Below, in pieces: positions 7,471-13,458 of a stretch of DNA of 13,458 nucleotides. Source of the stretch: Aquificota bacterium (GTDB lineage: Bacteria > Aquificota > Aquificia > Aquificales > Aquificaceae); assembly GCA_013153455.1 (NCBI GenBank), contig JAADEK010000112.1, positions 1 to 13,458 of the forward strand, given 5' to 3'. Position 1 is the stretch's first letter, and each line of letters starts with the position of its first letter. The position numbers and the translations under genes were made by a program. The notes below the pieces were generated by a model. It was not told the DNA's origin. It saw only the letters and a list, made by a program, of their open reading frames with translations, and made no database searches.

Positions 7471-8525
7471 TTCCCGAACCTATAGGGTGAAAAGAATTGA
7501 AAGTATTCGGATACCTCCCCGCGGTCTATAAGGGAGAAAGCTACGCGCGCGGTCGCGGGAGCGAGGAGTATACCGTTCCTGTAGTGTCCTCCAAAGAGCG
7601 CGAAGTTCTCACCGTAGTAAAAGACGGGCTTCTCGTCCGGTGTAGCGGGGCGAAAACCGACGCGAACCTCAAGGAGCTCCGCGGAGGAAAGGTAGGGAAG
7701 CGTCCCTATAGCACCCTCGGAAAGCCTCCCAACACCTCCCAAGGTTCTTGAGGAGTCAAAGCCCGCGTTCTCGCTCGTCGCGCCAACGAGAACGTCCTTT
7801 TCTCTGGGTATGACGTAAGCCCTCTCGGAGTAAAGAACCACACCCTCGGAGGGTGCCCTGAGTCTGAGTATCTGTCCCTTTTGGGGAAATACGGGGACGT
7901 TGAAGTGCTCCTTCATCCACGCGCCCGTCGCAAAGACGTAAAAGTCCGCCCTGTATCTCCCCCCGAAACCCTCAACGTATTGTATGCGCTCTCCCTCGCG
8001 CTTTGTCCGAAGCACGTCCTCAAGCTTGAGCTTCCCCCCCGCGCGCAAAAGCGCACGAACGAGAGCATCAAGGAGCTCCTCCGTATCAACGTTCCCCTCA
8101 TCCCCGTAGAGTATCCCCATACGAACGTCCTCAGAAAGGGAGGGAAACTCCGAAAGGAGTTCTTCCCTTGTGAAGAGCTTCATATCCTTACAAAGCCCCT
8201 TTAGGCGTTCCGCGTCGCGCTTTAGCTTGTTTTCCTCTTCTTCGCTAAAGGCGAGGCGCAGTATACCCTCTGAGAAAAAGACGTCAAGACCAGAAAGCTC
8301 ACGGACCTCCTCAAGGAACTCCCTAAAGAGGGAAAGGCTCATCAGGGAAAAGTTAAGGAGTTCACCCTCAAGGGACTCGGAAAAGGGGGCGAGCATACCT
8401 CCCGCGACGCGGGAAGCGCACTCGCGGGGGTCCCGAACGAGAACCTCAACGTCATGCCCTCCCCTCAGGAGACTGAGACCTATTGAGAGTCCTATGACGC
8501 CCCCGCCGACGATGAGAACTTTCAT
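7467..8525 (-). CDS. thiO: Glycine oxidase ThiO (FAD-dependent), thiamine synthesis
   Basis: ThiO oxidises glycine to iminoglycine, the precursor that ThiG combines with sulphur to make the thiazole of thiamine. The 352 residues begin with an FAD-binding beta-alpha-beta (VGGGVIG at 6-12) and AGGMLAPFSE at 41-50. The C-terminal part has VGFRPATPD at 289-297 and GGHYRNGILLAP at 312-323, both characteristic of ThiO; R292 and R316 are candidates for holding the substrate carboxylate. Other D-amino-acid oxidase-like proteins (sarcosine oxidase, DadA) share the fold, but the two C-terminal motifs and length favour ThiO. No other thi gene is visible. It leads the three-gene leftward operon and faces hisZ across 28 bases. 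Confidence 0.87.
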   Translation of the reverse strand: MKVLIVGGGVIGLSIGLSLLRGGHDVEVLVRDPRECASRVAGGMLAPFSESLEGELLNFSLMSLSLFREFLEEVRELSGLDVFFSEGILRLAFSEEEENKLKRDAERLKGLCKDMKLFTREELLSEFPSLSEDVRMGILYGDEGNVDTEELLDALVRALLRAGGKLKLEDVLRTKREGERIQYVEGFGGRYRADFYVFATGAWMKEHFNVPVFPQKGQILRLRAPSEGVVLYSERAYVIPREKDVLVGATSENAGFDSSRTLGGVGRLSEGAIGTLPYLSSAELLEVRVGFRPATPDEKPVFYYGENFALFGGHYRNGILLAPATARVAFSLIDRGEVSEYFQFFSPYRFGK

Positions 8526-8533
8526 AAGTTTCT

Positions 8534-8539
8534 ATTTTA
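8534..8539 (-). promoter_or_regulatory. Putative -10 element for thiO operon
   Basis: On the minus strand TAAAAT ends 8 bases before the thiO ATG at 8525. No -35 box is evident; the position one would occupy lies in hisZ coding sequence. It overlaps the hisZ -10 candidate, so divergent transcription would compete. Confidence 0.4.
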
Positions 8540-8543
8540 GAAT
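8538..8543 (+). promoter_or_regulatory. Putative -10 element for hisZ
   Basis: TAGAAT ends 10 bases before the hisZ ATG. It overlaps by two bases the thiO -10 candidate on the other strand, within the 28-base divergent spacer. No Shine-Dalgarno core (GGAG) lies before the ATG. Confidence 0.4.
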
Positions 8544-8553
8544 TTAAAGAGTT

Positions 8554-9699
8554 ATGAGCGCACCCCTCGTTTCGGGAGAGCGTTTTTACACCCTCGGGGA
8601 AGCGAACCTCATAAAGGAGCTCTTTTTGAAAGCCTCGGAGGTATTTGAGTCCTTCGGGTATGACTATGTAAACCTTTCCCACTTTGAACCCCAAGAGTGG
8701 CAAGAGGTAGCCTTCCGTGAAAAGGCAAAGGAAGCCATAACCTTCAAGGACACAGCGAGTAAGGAGAGCTTCGCCCTCAGGCTTGATTTCACGACGCAGG
8801 TCGTGAGAACCTTCTCCGGACTGAGGGACGTAAACCTGCCCCTTCGGGTATACTACTTCGGGAGCGTTTTTTCCCTGAGCAAGAGGGGGTATGAGAAGCT
8901 CCAGACGGGCGTTGAGCTTTTGGGCGAAAAGGGCATCCCCGCGGACGTTGAGGTAATAGAGCTAATCACGGAACTGCTGAAGAAGCTCGGCTTTAAGGAG
9001 CTTCGGGTGATACTGAGCCACGCGGGAATACCGAAGAAGCTCACAAACGGGAGGCAGGAACTCCTGAGAGCTTTCCTTGAGAGGGACACGCAAGCCCTGA
9101 GAGATATCCTCGGGGACAACACGGAGAGGTTTTTGGCGCTCACAAGCTCCCCCTCCGATATAAGCTTTCTTTCTTCCCTCGGTCTTGAGGAGGAGCTAAA
9201 GGAGCTCCTGAGGGCTGGGGAGGAGCTCCGTTCCGCGGGCTTGGAATTCGTATACGACCTTTGCGAGGTTCGCTCCTTTCCGTATTACACGGGAATCGTC
9301 TTTGAGGTCTTCTCTCCCGAGGGAGGTGCGCTCGCGGGAGGAGGGAGGTATGACAACCTCTCTCGCGTTTTCGGGAAGGAACTCCCCGCCACGGGCGGTG
9401 CGGTATACCTTGAGAAGCTCCTTGAGCTACTTCCCGCAAAAAAGCCAAAAAAGGACTACTACGTGGTTGACGTCTCAAAAAGGGGAGTGGGGAAGCACCT
9501 TGCCCGCGTTCTTCGCTCGCTCGGAAAGAAGGTGGGCGTGGATTTGGGGAAGAGGTCACCCCAGAGGGCTATTCACGTCGGGTTTGAGAGCGGATACGGT
9601 GAGGTTCTCCTCGTTGAGGAGGAGAGGATAAAGGTATACTCCTCACCGGGCGAATGGGTCACCATGAGCGTCAAGGAGTTCCTTGAGTTAATCAAGTAG
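8554..9699 (+). CDS. hisZ: ATP phosphoribosyltransferase regulatory subunit
   Basis: HisZ is a catalytically inactive relative of histidyl-tRNA synthetase that partners with the short form of HisG for the first step of histidine synthesis and its feedback control. The class II synthetase core is visible: motif 2 LRVYYFGSVF at 97-106, LQTGVELLG at 116-124, YYTGIVFEVF at 244-253 and motif 3-like ALAGGGRYDNL at 259-269. The tRNA-synthetase signature LDYYT is replaced by SFPYYT. Residues about 300-381 form an extra C-terminal alpha/beta region resembling a reduced anticodon-binding domain, absent from the shortest HisZ proteins. A true HisS is less likely given the altered motif and the short insertion and C-terminal domains. 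It is a lone gene whose 3' end overlaps metK tail to tail by 12 bases. The short HisG should be elsewhere. Confidence 0.85.
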   Translation: MSAPLVSGERFYTLGEANLIKELFLKASEVFESFGYDYVNLSHFEPQEWQEVAFREKAKEAITFKDTASKESFALRLDFTTQVVRTFSGLRDVNLPLRVYYFGSVFSLSKRGYEKLQTGVELLGEKGIPADVEVIELITELLKKLGFKELRVILSHAGIPKKLTNGRQELLRAFLERDTQALRDILGDNTERFLALTSSPSDISFLSSLGLEEELKELLRAGEELRSAGLEFVYDLCEVRSFPYYTGIVFEVFSPEGGALAGGGRYDNLSRVFGKELPATGGAVYLEKLLELLPAKKPKKDYYVVDVSKRGVGKHLARVLRSLGKKVGVDLGKRSPQRAIHVGFESGYGEVLLVEEERIKVYSSPGEWVTMSVKEFLELIK

Positions 9700-10818
9700 C
9701 TCCTTTAACCTATCAAGGAGGGTGAGCTTTTCCCAAGGTAGCTCTTCCTTCCCGAAGTGCCCGTATACGGACGTCCTCCTGTATATGGGTTTCCTGAGGT
9801 CAAGGAAGTCTATAATCTTCGCGGGGCTCAAGGGAAAGACCTCCTTAAGTGCGCGAAGGAGTTTCTCTTTTTCCACCTTCTCTGTTCCGAACGTCTCAAC
9901 GTCAAAGGCGACGGGCTCCGAAAGACCGAAAGCGTAACCTATCTGAACCAGACATCTGTCCGCCCACCCGCCCGCGACCACGTGCTTTGCAATCATACGA
10001 GCCAGATAAGAGCCGGAGCGGTCCGTCTTGGTGGGGTCTTTACCCGAGAACGCGCTTCCCCCCGAAAGTCCTATATCCCCGTATGCGTCGGAGACTATCT
10101 TCCTCCCCGTCAGACCCGTATCCGCCACGGGACCCCCTATCACGAACCTCCCGGACGGGTTTACCTTTATAACCGTTTTTTCGTTCAGGAACCCTTCGGG
10201 TATTTCCTTCTTTATTACCTCCTCAATTATAAGCTCCCTGAGGTTTGAGAGCGAAACGTCCGGGTCGTGGTGGACGTATGCGACAATGCTCTGAACGAAG
10301 AGGGGCTTTCCGTCCTCGTATATCATGGCTATGAGAACCTTACCGTCGGGTCTCAGGAAGGGAAACCTTCCTATCTTCCTGTATTCGGAGATACGCTTCG
10401 TTATCTTGTGCGCGAGTGTTATAGACCAAGGCATGAGGTTGGGAGCTTCCCTCGTCGCGTATCCGACCACAATCGCGGTATCACCCGCCCCCTCTCCCGA
10501 TATACCGAGCGCTATCTCGGGGCTTTGCTCGTCTATTGACTGAACGACCGCACACGTATCCGCGTCAAACCCGAGCTCCGGTCTCGTGTATCCTATTTCC
10601 TTTATTACGCTCCTTACCGTTCTGGGTATGTCAACGAAGCTCTCCGTTGAGAGCTCCCCTCCCACCATCACGAGACCGGTCGTTACCATAATCTCAAGAG
10701 AGACCTTACTGTAGGGGTCTCTCTTTATGAACTCATCAAGGAGGGCGTCCGCTATTTGGTCCGCCACCTTATCGGGGTGTCCCTCCGTGACGGACTCAGC
10801 CATCCTGAGGCTATACAT
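9688..10818 (-). CDS. metK: S-adenosylmethionine synthetase
   Basis: MetK makes SAM from ATP and methionine. The 376-residue protein begins with the substrate-binding ESVTEGHPDKVADQ at 8-21 (H14, D16) and later has GEGAGD at 108-113, GGPVADTGLTGRK at 228-240 and GGSAFSGKDPTKTDRS at 253-268, the phosphate and metal site. In place of the common GAGDQG after residue 110 it reads GAGDTAIVVGYAT, so the residues right after the active-site loop aspartate differ from the E. coli type. The ATG at 10818 gives a short normal leader; the next Met (residue 6) directly precedes ESVTEGHP and is a possible alternative. It is the last gene of the leftward yicC-tlyA-mltG-metK series, 10 bases after mltG. The SAM it makes would supply TrmI and TlyA. 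Confidence 0.96.
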   Translation of the reverse strand: MYSLRMAESVTEGHPDKVADQIADALLDEFIKRDPYSKVSLEIMVTTGLVMVGGELSTESFVDIPRTVRSVIKEIGYTRPELGFDADTCAVVQSIDEQSPEIALGISGEGAGDTAIVVGYATREAPNLMPWSITLAHKITKRISEYRKIGRFPFLRPDGKVLIAMIYEDGKPLFVQSIVAYVHHDPDVSLSNLRELIIEEVIKKEIPEGFLNEKTVIKVNPSGRFVIGGPVADTGLTGRKIVSDAYGDIGLSGGSAFSGKDPTKTDRSGSYLARMIAKHVVAGGWADRCLVQIGYAFGLSEPVAFDVETFGTEKVEKEKLLRALKEVFPLSPAKIIDFLDLRKPIYRRTSVYGHFGKEELPWEKLTLLDRLKELLD

Positions 10819-10825
10819 ACATTAC

Positions 10826-10831
10826 ATTCTA
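10826..10831 (-). promoter_or_regulatory. Possible internal -10 element for metK
   Basis: On the minus strand TAGAAT, which includes the mltG stop codon TAG, ends 7 bases before the metK ATG. The spacing matches the other unit-leading genes of the window, so metK may have its own promoter as well as read-through from mltG. Confidence 0.28.
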
Positions 10832-11815
10832 ATCCTTCCTCCCAGCCTTTCTCATGTTGGTAAGGTGCTCCTCGTAGGTAGTAGCAAAGAGGTGCCCCTT
10901 ACCCTCCTTGTCCGCGACGAAGTAAAGGTAATCAACCCTCGCGGGTCTGAGGGACGCTATAAGGGAGCCGAGCCCGGGGTTTGATATCGGACCCGGAGGG
11001 AGCCCGTAATACATATACGTGTTGTATGGGTCATCAAGCTTGTAGAACCTCTTCAGGAGCTTTCCCCTCCACAAGCCCCTCCTCTTTGCGCTGTAGATTA
11101 CCGTCGGGTCTATCTGGAGTTTCATACCCTTTTTGAGTCGGTTGTATATGACCGCGGATATGAGCGGTTTTTCCTCCTCAAGGAATGTCTCCTTCTCAAC
11201 CATTGAAGCTACGCTCACCCAAACCTCAAGGGGTATGTTCTTGCGCTTTAACTCCTTCCTAAGGTTTTCGGTCTTTTTCAGAAAGTTCTTATACATAACG
11301 TCTATTACTTTCAACGGGTGGGTGTTTTTTGAGAAAAAATACGTATCGGGGAAGAGGAACCCCTCCATCGTCGGGACGTCAAGCCCGTATCTTTTCGGTG
11401 TCTCCGGTGAGGTTGCAAAGCGCAGAAAGTCCTCCGCGCGCGTTATCCCGGCTCTTTGGAGCGCCAGCGCTATATCGTATACGTCGTCCCCCTCCTTTAC
11501 CGTAATCCTGTAGAGCTTCGTCTCACCCCTCGCGAGCTTCCCGTATACATCGTATACGCTCAAAAAGCCCTTAAACTCGTATTCACCCGCCTCAAGCTTT
11601 TTTCTCATGAGCGCGTGGAGTAGTAAAAACAACCAACGGGACTTTAGAACCTCTTCCCTCTCAAGTATCTCCGCTATCTTCGGAACGGGTGTCCCGTAGG
11701 GTATCGTTACGGTCTTTGGCTCAACGTATACGGGTCTGAAAATTTCCCTCGCCACGAAGCCCGCGCTCCCGAGAACCAAAAGGATAAAACCTATCAAGAA
11801 AAGGAACCTCTTCAA
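10829..11815 (-). CDS. mltG: Endolytic murein transglycosylase MltG
   Basis: MltG (YceG/DUF175) is an inner-membrane lytic transglycosylase that cuts nascent peptidoglycan strands and sets glycan length. It has 328 residues. An N-terminal membrane anchor spans about 3-22, a LysM-like region follows (about 30-115), and the catalytic domain carries EGFLFPDTYF at 151-160, ASMVEKET at 203-210 with the probable catalytic E207, IYNRL at 223-227, LQIDPTVIY at 233-241, YNTYMYYGLPPGPISNPG at 264-281 and the late YFV. The start is a TTG at 11815-11813 whose last bases overlap the tlyA stop (TTGA); it places the first Lys-Arg directly before the membrane segment, as expected. Translation is probably coupled to tlyA. 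Confidence 0.93.
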   Translation of the reverse strand: MKRFLFLIGFILLVLGSAGFVAREIFRPVYVEPKTVTIPYGTPVPKIAEILEREEVLKSRWLFLLLHALMRKKLEAGEYEFKGFLSVYDVYGKLARGETKLYRITVKEGDDVYDIALALQRAGITRAEDFLRFATSPETPKRYGLDVPTMEGFLFPDTYFFSKNTHPLKVIDVMYKNFLKKTENLRKELKRKNIPLEVWVSVASMVEKETFLEEEKPLISAVIYNRLKKGMKLQIDPTVIYSAKRRGLWRGKLLKRFYKLDDPYNTYMYYGLPPGPISNPGLGSLIASLRPARVDYLYFVADKEGKGHLFATTYEEHLTNMRKAGRKD

Positions 11816-12588
11816 CCGACCTCCTCCTCAAGGGCGTTCTCAACCGCGCTCGTTATGTCAACCTCTCTTCCCTTTCTTCCCGCGAGGACGAAAAACTCCT
11901 CGTTCCCCTTTGCTCCCTTCGGTCTTGCCTTAGTGACACCGAGTATCTTCATGCCCTTTTCTTTTAGGAAGTTTATAACTTTAAGAAGCGCTTCGCGCTT
12001 GTCCTCCTTTTTTCTCACTATACCCTTCCTCACCTGCTTCGGGGATAGCTCAAACTGCGGTTTTACGAGCAAAATCAACAGACCGTCCTCTTTCAAAAAC
12101 GGGAGGACGCTCGGGAGAACCTTCGTTGATGAGATGAAGGAAACGTCGCACGTTATGAGGTCTACCTTTTGGGGTATGTGCTCGTGTGTGAGCTCCCTCG
12201 CGTCGGTCTCCTCGTAAAGAACAACGCGGGGGTCGTTCCTGAGCTTGTAGTCCATCTGCCCTTTCCCGACGTCAACCGCGTAGACCCTTCTTGCGCCCCT
12301 TTGGAGGAGGCAGTCTGTAAACCCGCCCGTTGATGAGCCAACATCAAGCGCGACCTTACCCGATGGGTCAACCCCGAAACGCTCAAGAGCCCACTCAAGC
12401 TTTTCCCCACCGCGTGAGACGTACTTGGGGAGTTGTTTTACCTCAACCCTCTCCCCGCCCTTCAGCCTGTAGCCGGGCTTATCAACGACCCTCCCGTCAA
12501 CGAGGACTTGACCAGCCATTATCAGAGCCTGAGCTTTCTCCCGCGAGGGGACTATACCCTCCTTTGTGAGGAACTGGTCCAGTCTCAT
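11812..12588 (-). CDS. tlyA: TlyA-family rRNA 2'-O-methyltransferase
   Basis: TlyA methylates riboses of 16S and/or 23S rRNA with SAM; in mycobacteria this confers capreomycin sensitivity, and some relatives have been described as haemolysins. The 258 residues contain an N-terminal S4 RNA-binding domain (about 1-55, starting MRLDQFLTKEG) and an FtsJ-type methyltransferase. The SAM motif is LDVGSSTGGFTD at 81-92. The K-D-K-E catalytic tetrad is visible as K63, D148, K176 and E230, nearly the same spacing as in Mycobacterium TlyA. The linker PKYVSRGGEKL at 54-64 is typical. It follows yicC by 18 bases and its stop overlaps the mltG TTG start. Confidence 0.92.
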   Translation of the reverse strand: MRLDQFLTKEGIVPSREKAQALIMAGQVLVDGRVVDKPGYRLKGGERVEVKQLPKYVSRGGEKLEWALERFGVDPSGKVALDVGSSTGGFTDCLLQRGARRVYAVDVGKGQMDYKLRNDPRVVLYEETDARELTHEHIPQKVDLITCDVSFISSTKVLPSVLPFLKEDGLLILLVKPQFELSPKQVRKGIVRKKEDKREALLKVINFLKEKGMKILGVTKARPKGAKGNEEFFVLAGRKGREVDITSAVENALEEEVG

Positions 12589-12596
12589 AAGATTTA

Positions 12597-12602
12597 AAGA
12601 TA
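12597..12602 (-). promoter_or_regulatory. Possible -10 element for tlyA-mltG-metK
   Basis: On the minus strand TATCTT ends 8 bases before the tlyA ATG in the AT-rich 18-base gap after yicC. It would allow tlyA to be transcribed independently of yicC. Confidence 0.28.
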
Positions 12603-12606
12603 GAAA

Positions 12607-13455
12607 TCACTCAACGTTGGCGGACTGCTGTTTTATCTTATCTATCTCACCCTTTACCTCAACGGTGTATTCCGAAAAGTCGGGTATCTTGTTTCCGAGT
12701 GTTGTGATTTCCCTGTGCATCTCTTGGGCGAGGAACTCAAGCTTCTTCCCTACCTCACCCTCGCTCTTGAGGAGGGACTTAAAGCGCTCTACGTGGCTCT
12801 TTAGCCTCTGTATCTCCTCATTCACGTCGTATTTCTCAAGGAGGAACATAAGCTCGTTCAAGACGGTGGGGTGTTCTTCCGGCAGGTTAAGGGACTTTGC
12901 CCTCTCAAGGACTCTTTGCTTTATCTTTTCCTTAATCTTTTCCTTGTTTTTCTCAAGCTCAAGGACGATGCTCTCAATCCTGTTTATGCGCTCCGAAAGG
13001 TCCCTCAGGAGAGCTTCCCCTTCCTTTCTCCTGCTCTCTATCAGCTCATCAAGCGCCCTCCTGAGGGCGGTAAGAACGACGCTCCTTAGCTCCTCGTCTA
13101 CCTCAACCTCCGCCTTTTCGGAGTATTTCCAAGCGTAGTCAAGTATCCTGTCGTCCGTAGGCGAAAGACCGAGCTCACGCGTGAGCTTTCTCATCATCTC
13201 AACGTTCGCCTTTAGCTTTTGAACGTCAACCGGGGGGCGGACGAGCTTCTGCTCAACGTCAACGTAAACCGTTACGCTCCCCCTCCTTAGCCTCTTCTTT
13301 ATCTCGTTCTTTATCTCAAGCTCAAGCGGGAGCAAAAAGGGTGGCATACGAACGGATATATCAAGCCCCTTCCCGTTTAGGGACCTTATCATAACCGTAG
13401 CCTTCCAGTTCTCGCTTTCCGCCTCTCCTTTACCGAAACCCGTCATACTGAGCAT
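12607..13455 (-). CDS. yicC: YicC-family endoribonuclease
   Basis: YicC proteins are metal-dependent oligomeric endoribonucleases implicated in small-RNA decay in E. coli. The 282 residues are the usual length. The N-terminus MLSMTGFGKGE and the IRSLNGKGLDISVRMP stretch (23-38) match the family, as does the C-terminal KKLEFLAQEMHREITTLGNK region followed by VEVKGEIDKIKQQSANVE. A long Lys/Glu-rich helical segment, probably coiled coil, spans about 130-195. The ATG at 13455 gives the standard start just before SMTGFG; a second ATG at 13446 is possible. Only three bases lie upstream in the window, so its promoter and preceding gene are not visible. It is first in the visible leftward series with tlyA, mltG and metK. 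Confidence 0.92.
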   Translation of the reverse strand: MLSMTGFGKGEAESENWKATVMIRSLNGKGLDISVRMPPFLLPLELEIKNEIKKRLRRGSVTVYVDVEQKLVRPPVDVQKLKANVEMMRKLTRELGLSPTDDRILDYAWKYSEKAEVEVDEELRSVVLTALRRALDELIESRRKEGEALLRDLSERINRIESIVLELEKNKEKIKEKIKQRVLERAKSLNLPEEHPTVLNELMFLLEKYDVNEEIQRLKSHVERFKSLLKSEGEVGKKLEFLAQEMHREITTLGNKIPDFSEYTVEVKGEIDKIKQQSANVE

Positions 13456-13458
13456 GAT

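Noticed and set aside
9140..9631. Arg/Pro-rich open frames overlapping hisZ on both strands
   Set aside because: Typical alternate-frame products of GC-rich thermophile genes; hisZ motifs explain the sequence.
12566..13138. Ser/Phe-rich open frame on the plus strand over yicC
   Set aside because: The composition is the mirror of the Lys/Glu-rich YicC helices on the other strand; no independent signal.

Overview
The window is a very compact chromosomal segment, most likely from a thermophilic bacterium of the Aquificales (family Aquificaceae or close). The inference rests on the mix of genes (futalosine-route menaquinone enzyme MqnD, bacterial TrmI, archease, HisZ, a minimal site-2 protease), on Lys/Glu/Arg-rich proteins with AAG, GAG, CTC, ATA and AGG codons, and on genes that abut or overlap almost everywhere. 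The genus cannot be fixed from this sequence; a moderately GC-rich member would fit better than Aquifex aeolicus itself.

Layout: (1) 1-560 is a foreign-looking fragment with the C-terminal nuclease half of a phage terminase large subunit (Mu gp28-like), read leftwards, and the first codons of a following gene at the left edge. Its ATPase half is missing, so this is one end of a broken prophage. (2) 523-680 is a 158-base spacer holding the prophage/host junction, an 18-base inverted repeat and the probable pgpA promoter. (3) 681-2699, rightward operon pgpA-mqnD-trmI with overlapping starts and stops. (4) 2686-5238, leftward mutS, overlapping trmI tail to tail. (5) 5295-6838, rightward pair: site-2 protease and a sodium/bile-acid-type transporter, ATGA-coupled. 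(6) 6713-8525, leftward operon thiO-archease-AtpZ-like, each junction ATGA-coupled; the last gene runs 126 bases into the transporter on the opposite strand. (7) 8554-9699, rightward hisZ. (8) 9688-13455, leftward series yicC-tlyA-mltG-metK, again overlapping hisZ tail to tail.

The genes are core functions of lipid head-group processing, quinone synthesis, tRNA and rRNA methylation, mismatch repair, thiamine, histidine and SAM synthesis, cell-wall glycan release and RNA turnover. MetK makes the SAM used by TrmI and TlyA; otherwise the neighbours do not form one pathway.

The most striking signal is not a gene. Reading the whole window I find no GATC, no TCGA and no GGCC (about 53 of each expected at equal base frequencies) and only two GTAC. 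Synonymous codon choice shifts to avoid them. This points to strong, long-lasting selection against several 4-base palindromes, as expected from multiple restriction systems. Other points of interest are the tail-to-tail overlap of every convergent gene pair and a repeated -10-like hexamer only 7-10 bases before start codons, suggesting near-leaderless mRNAs.
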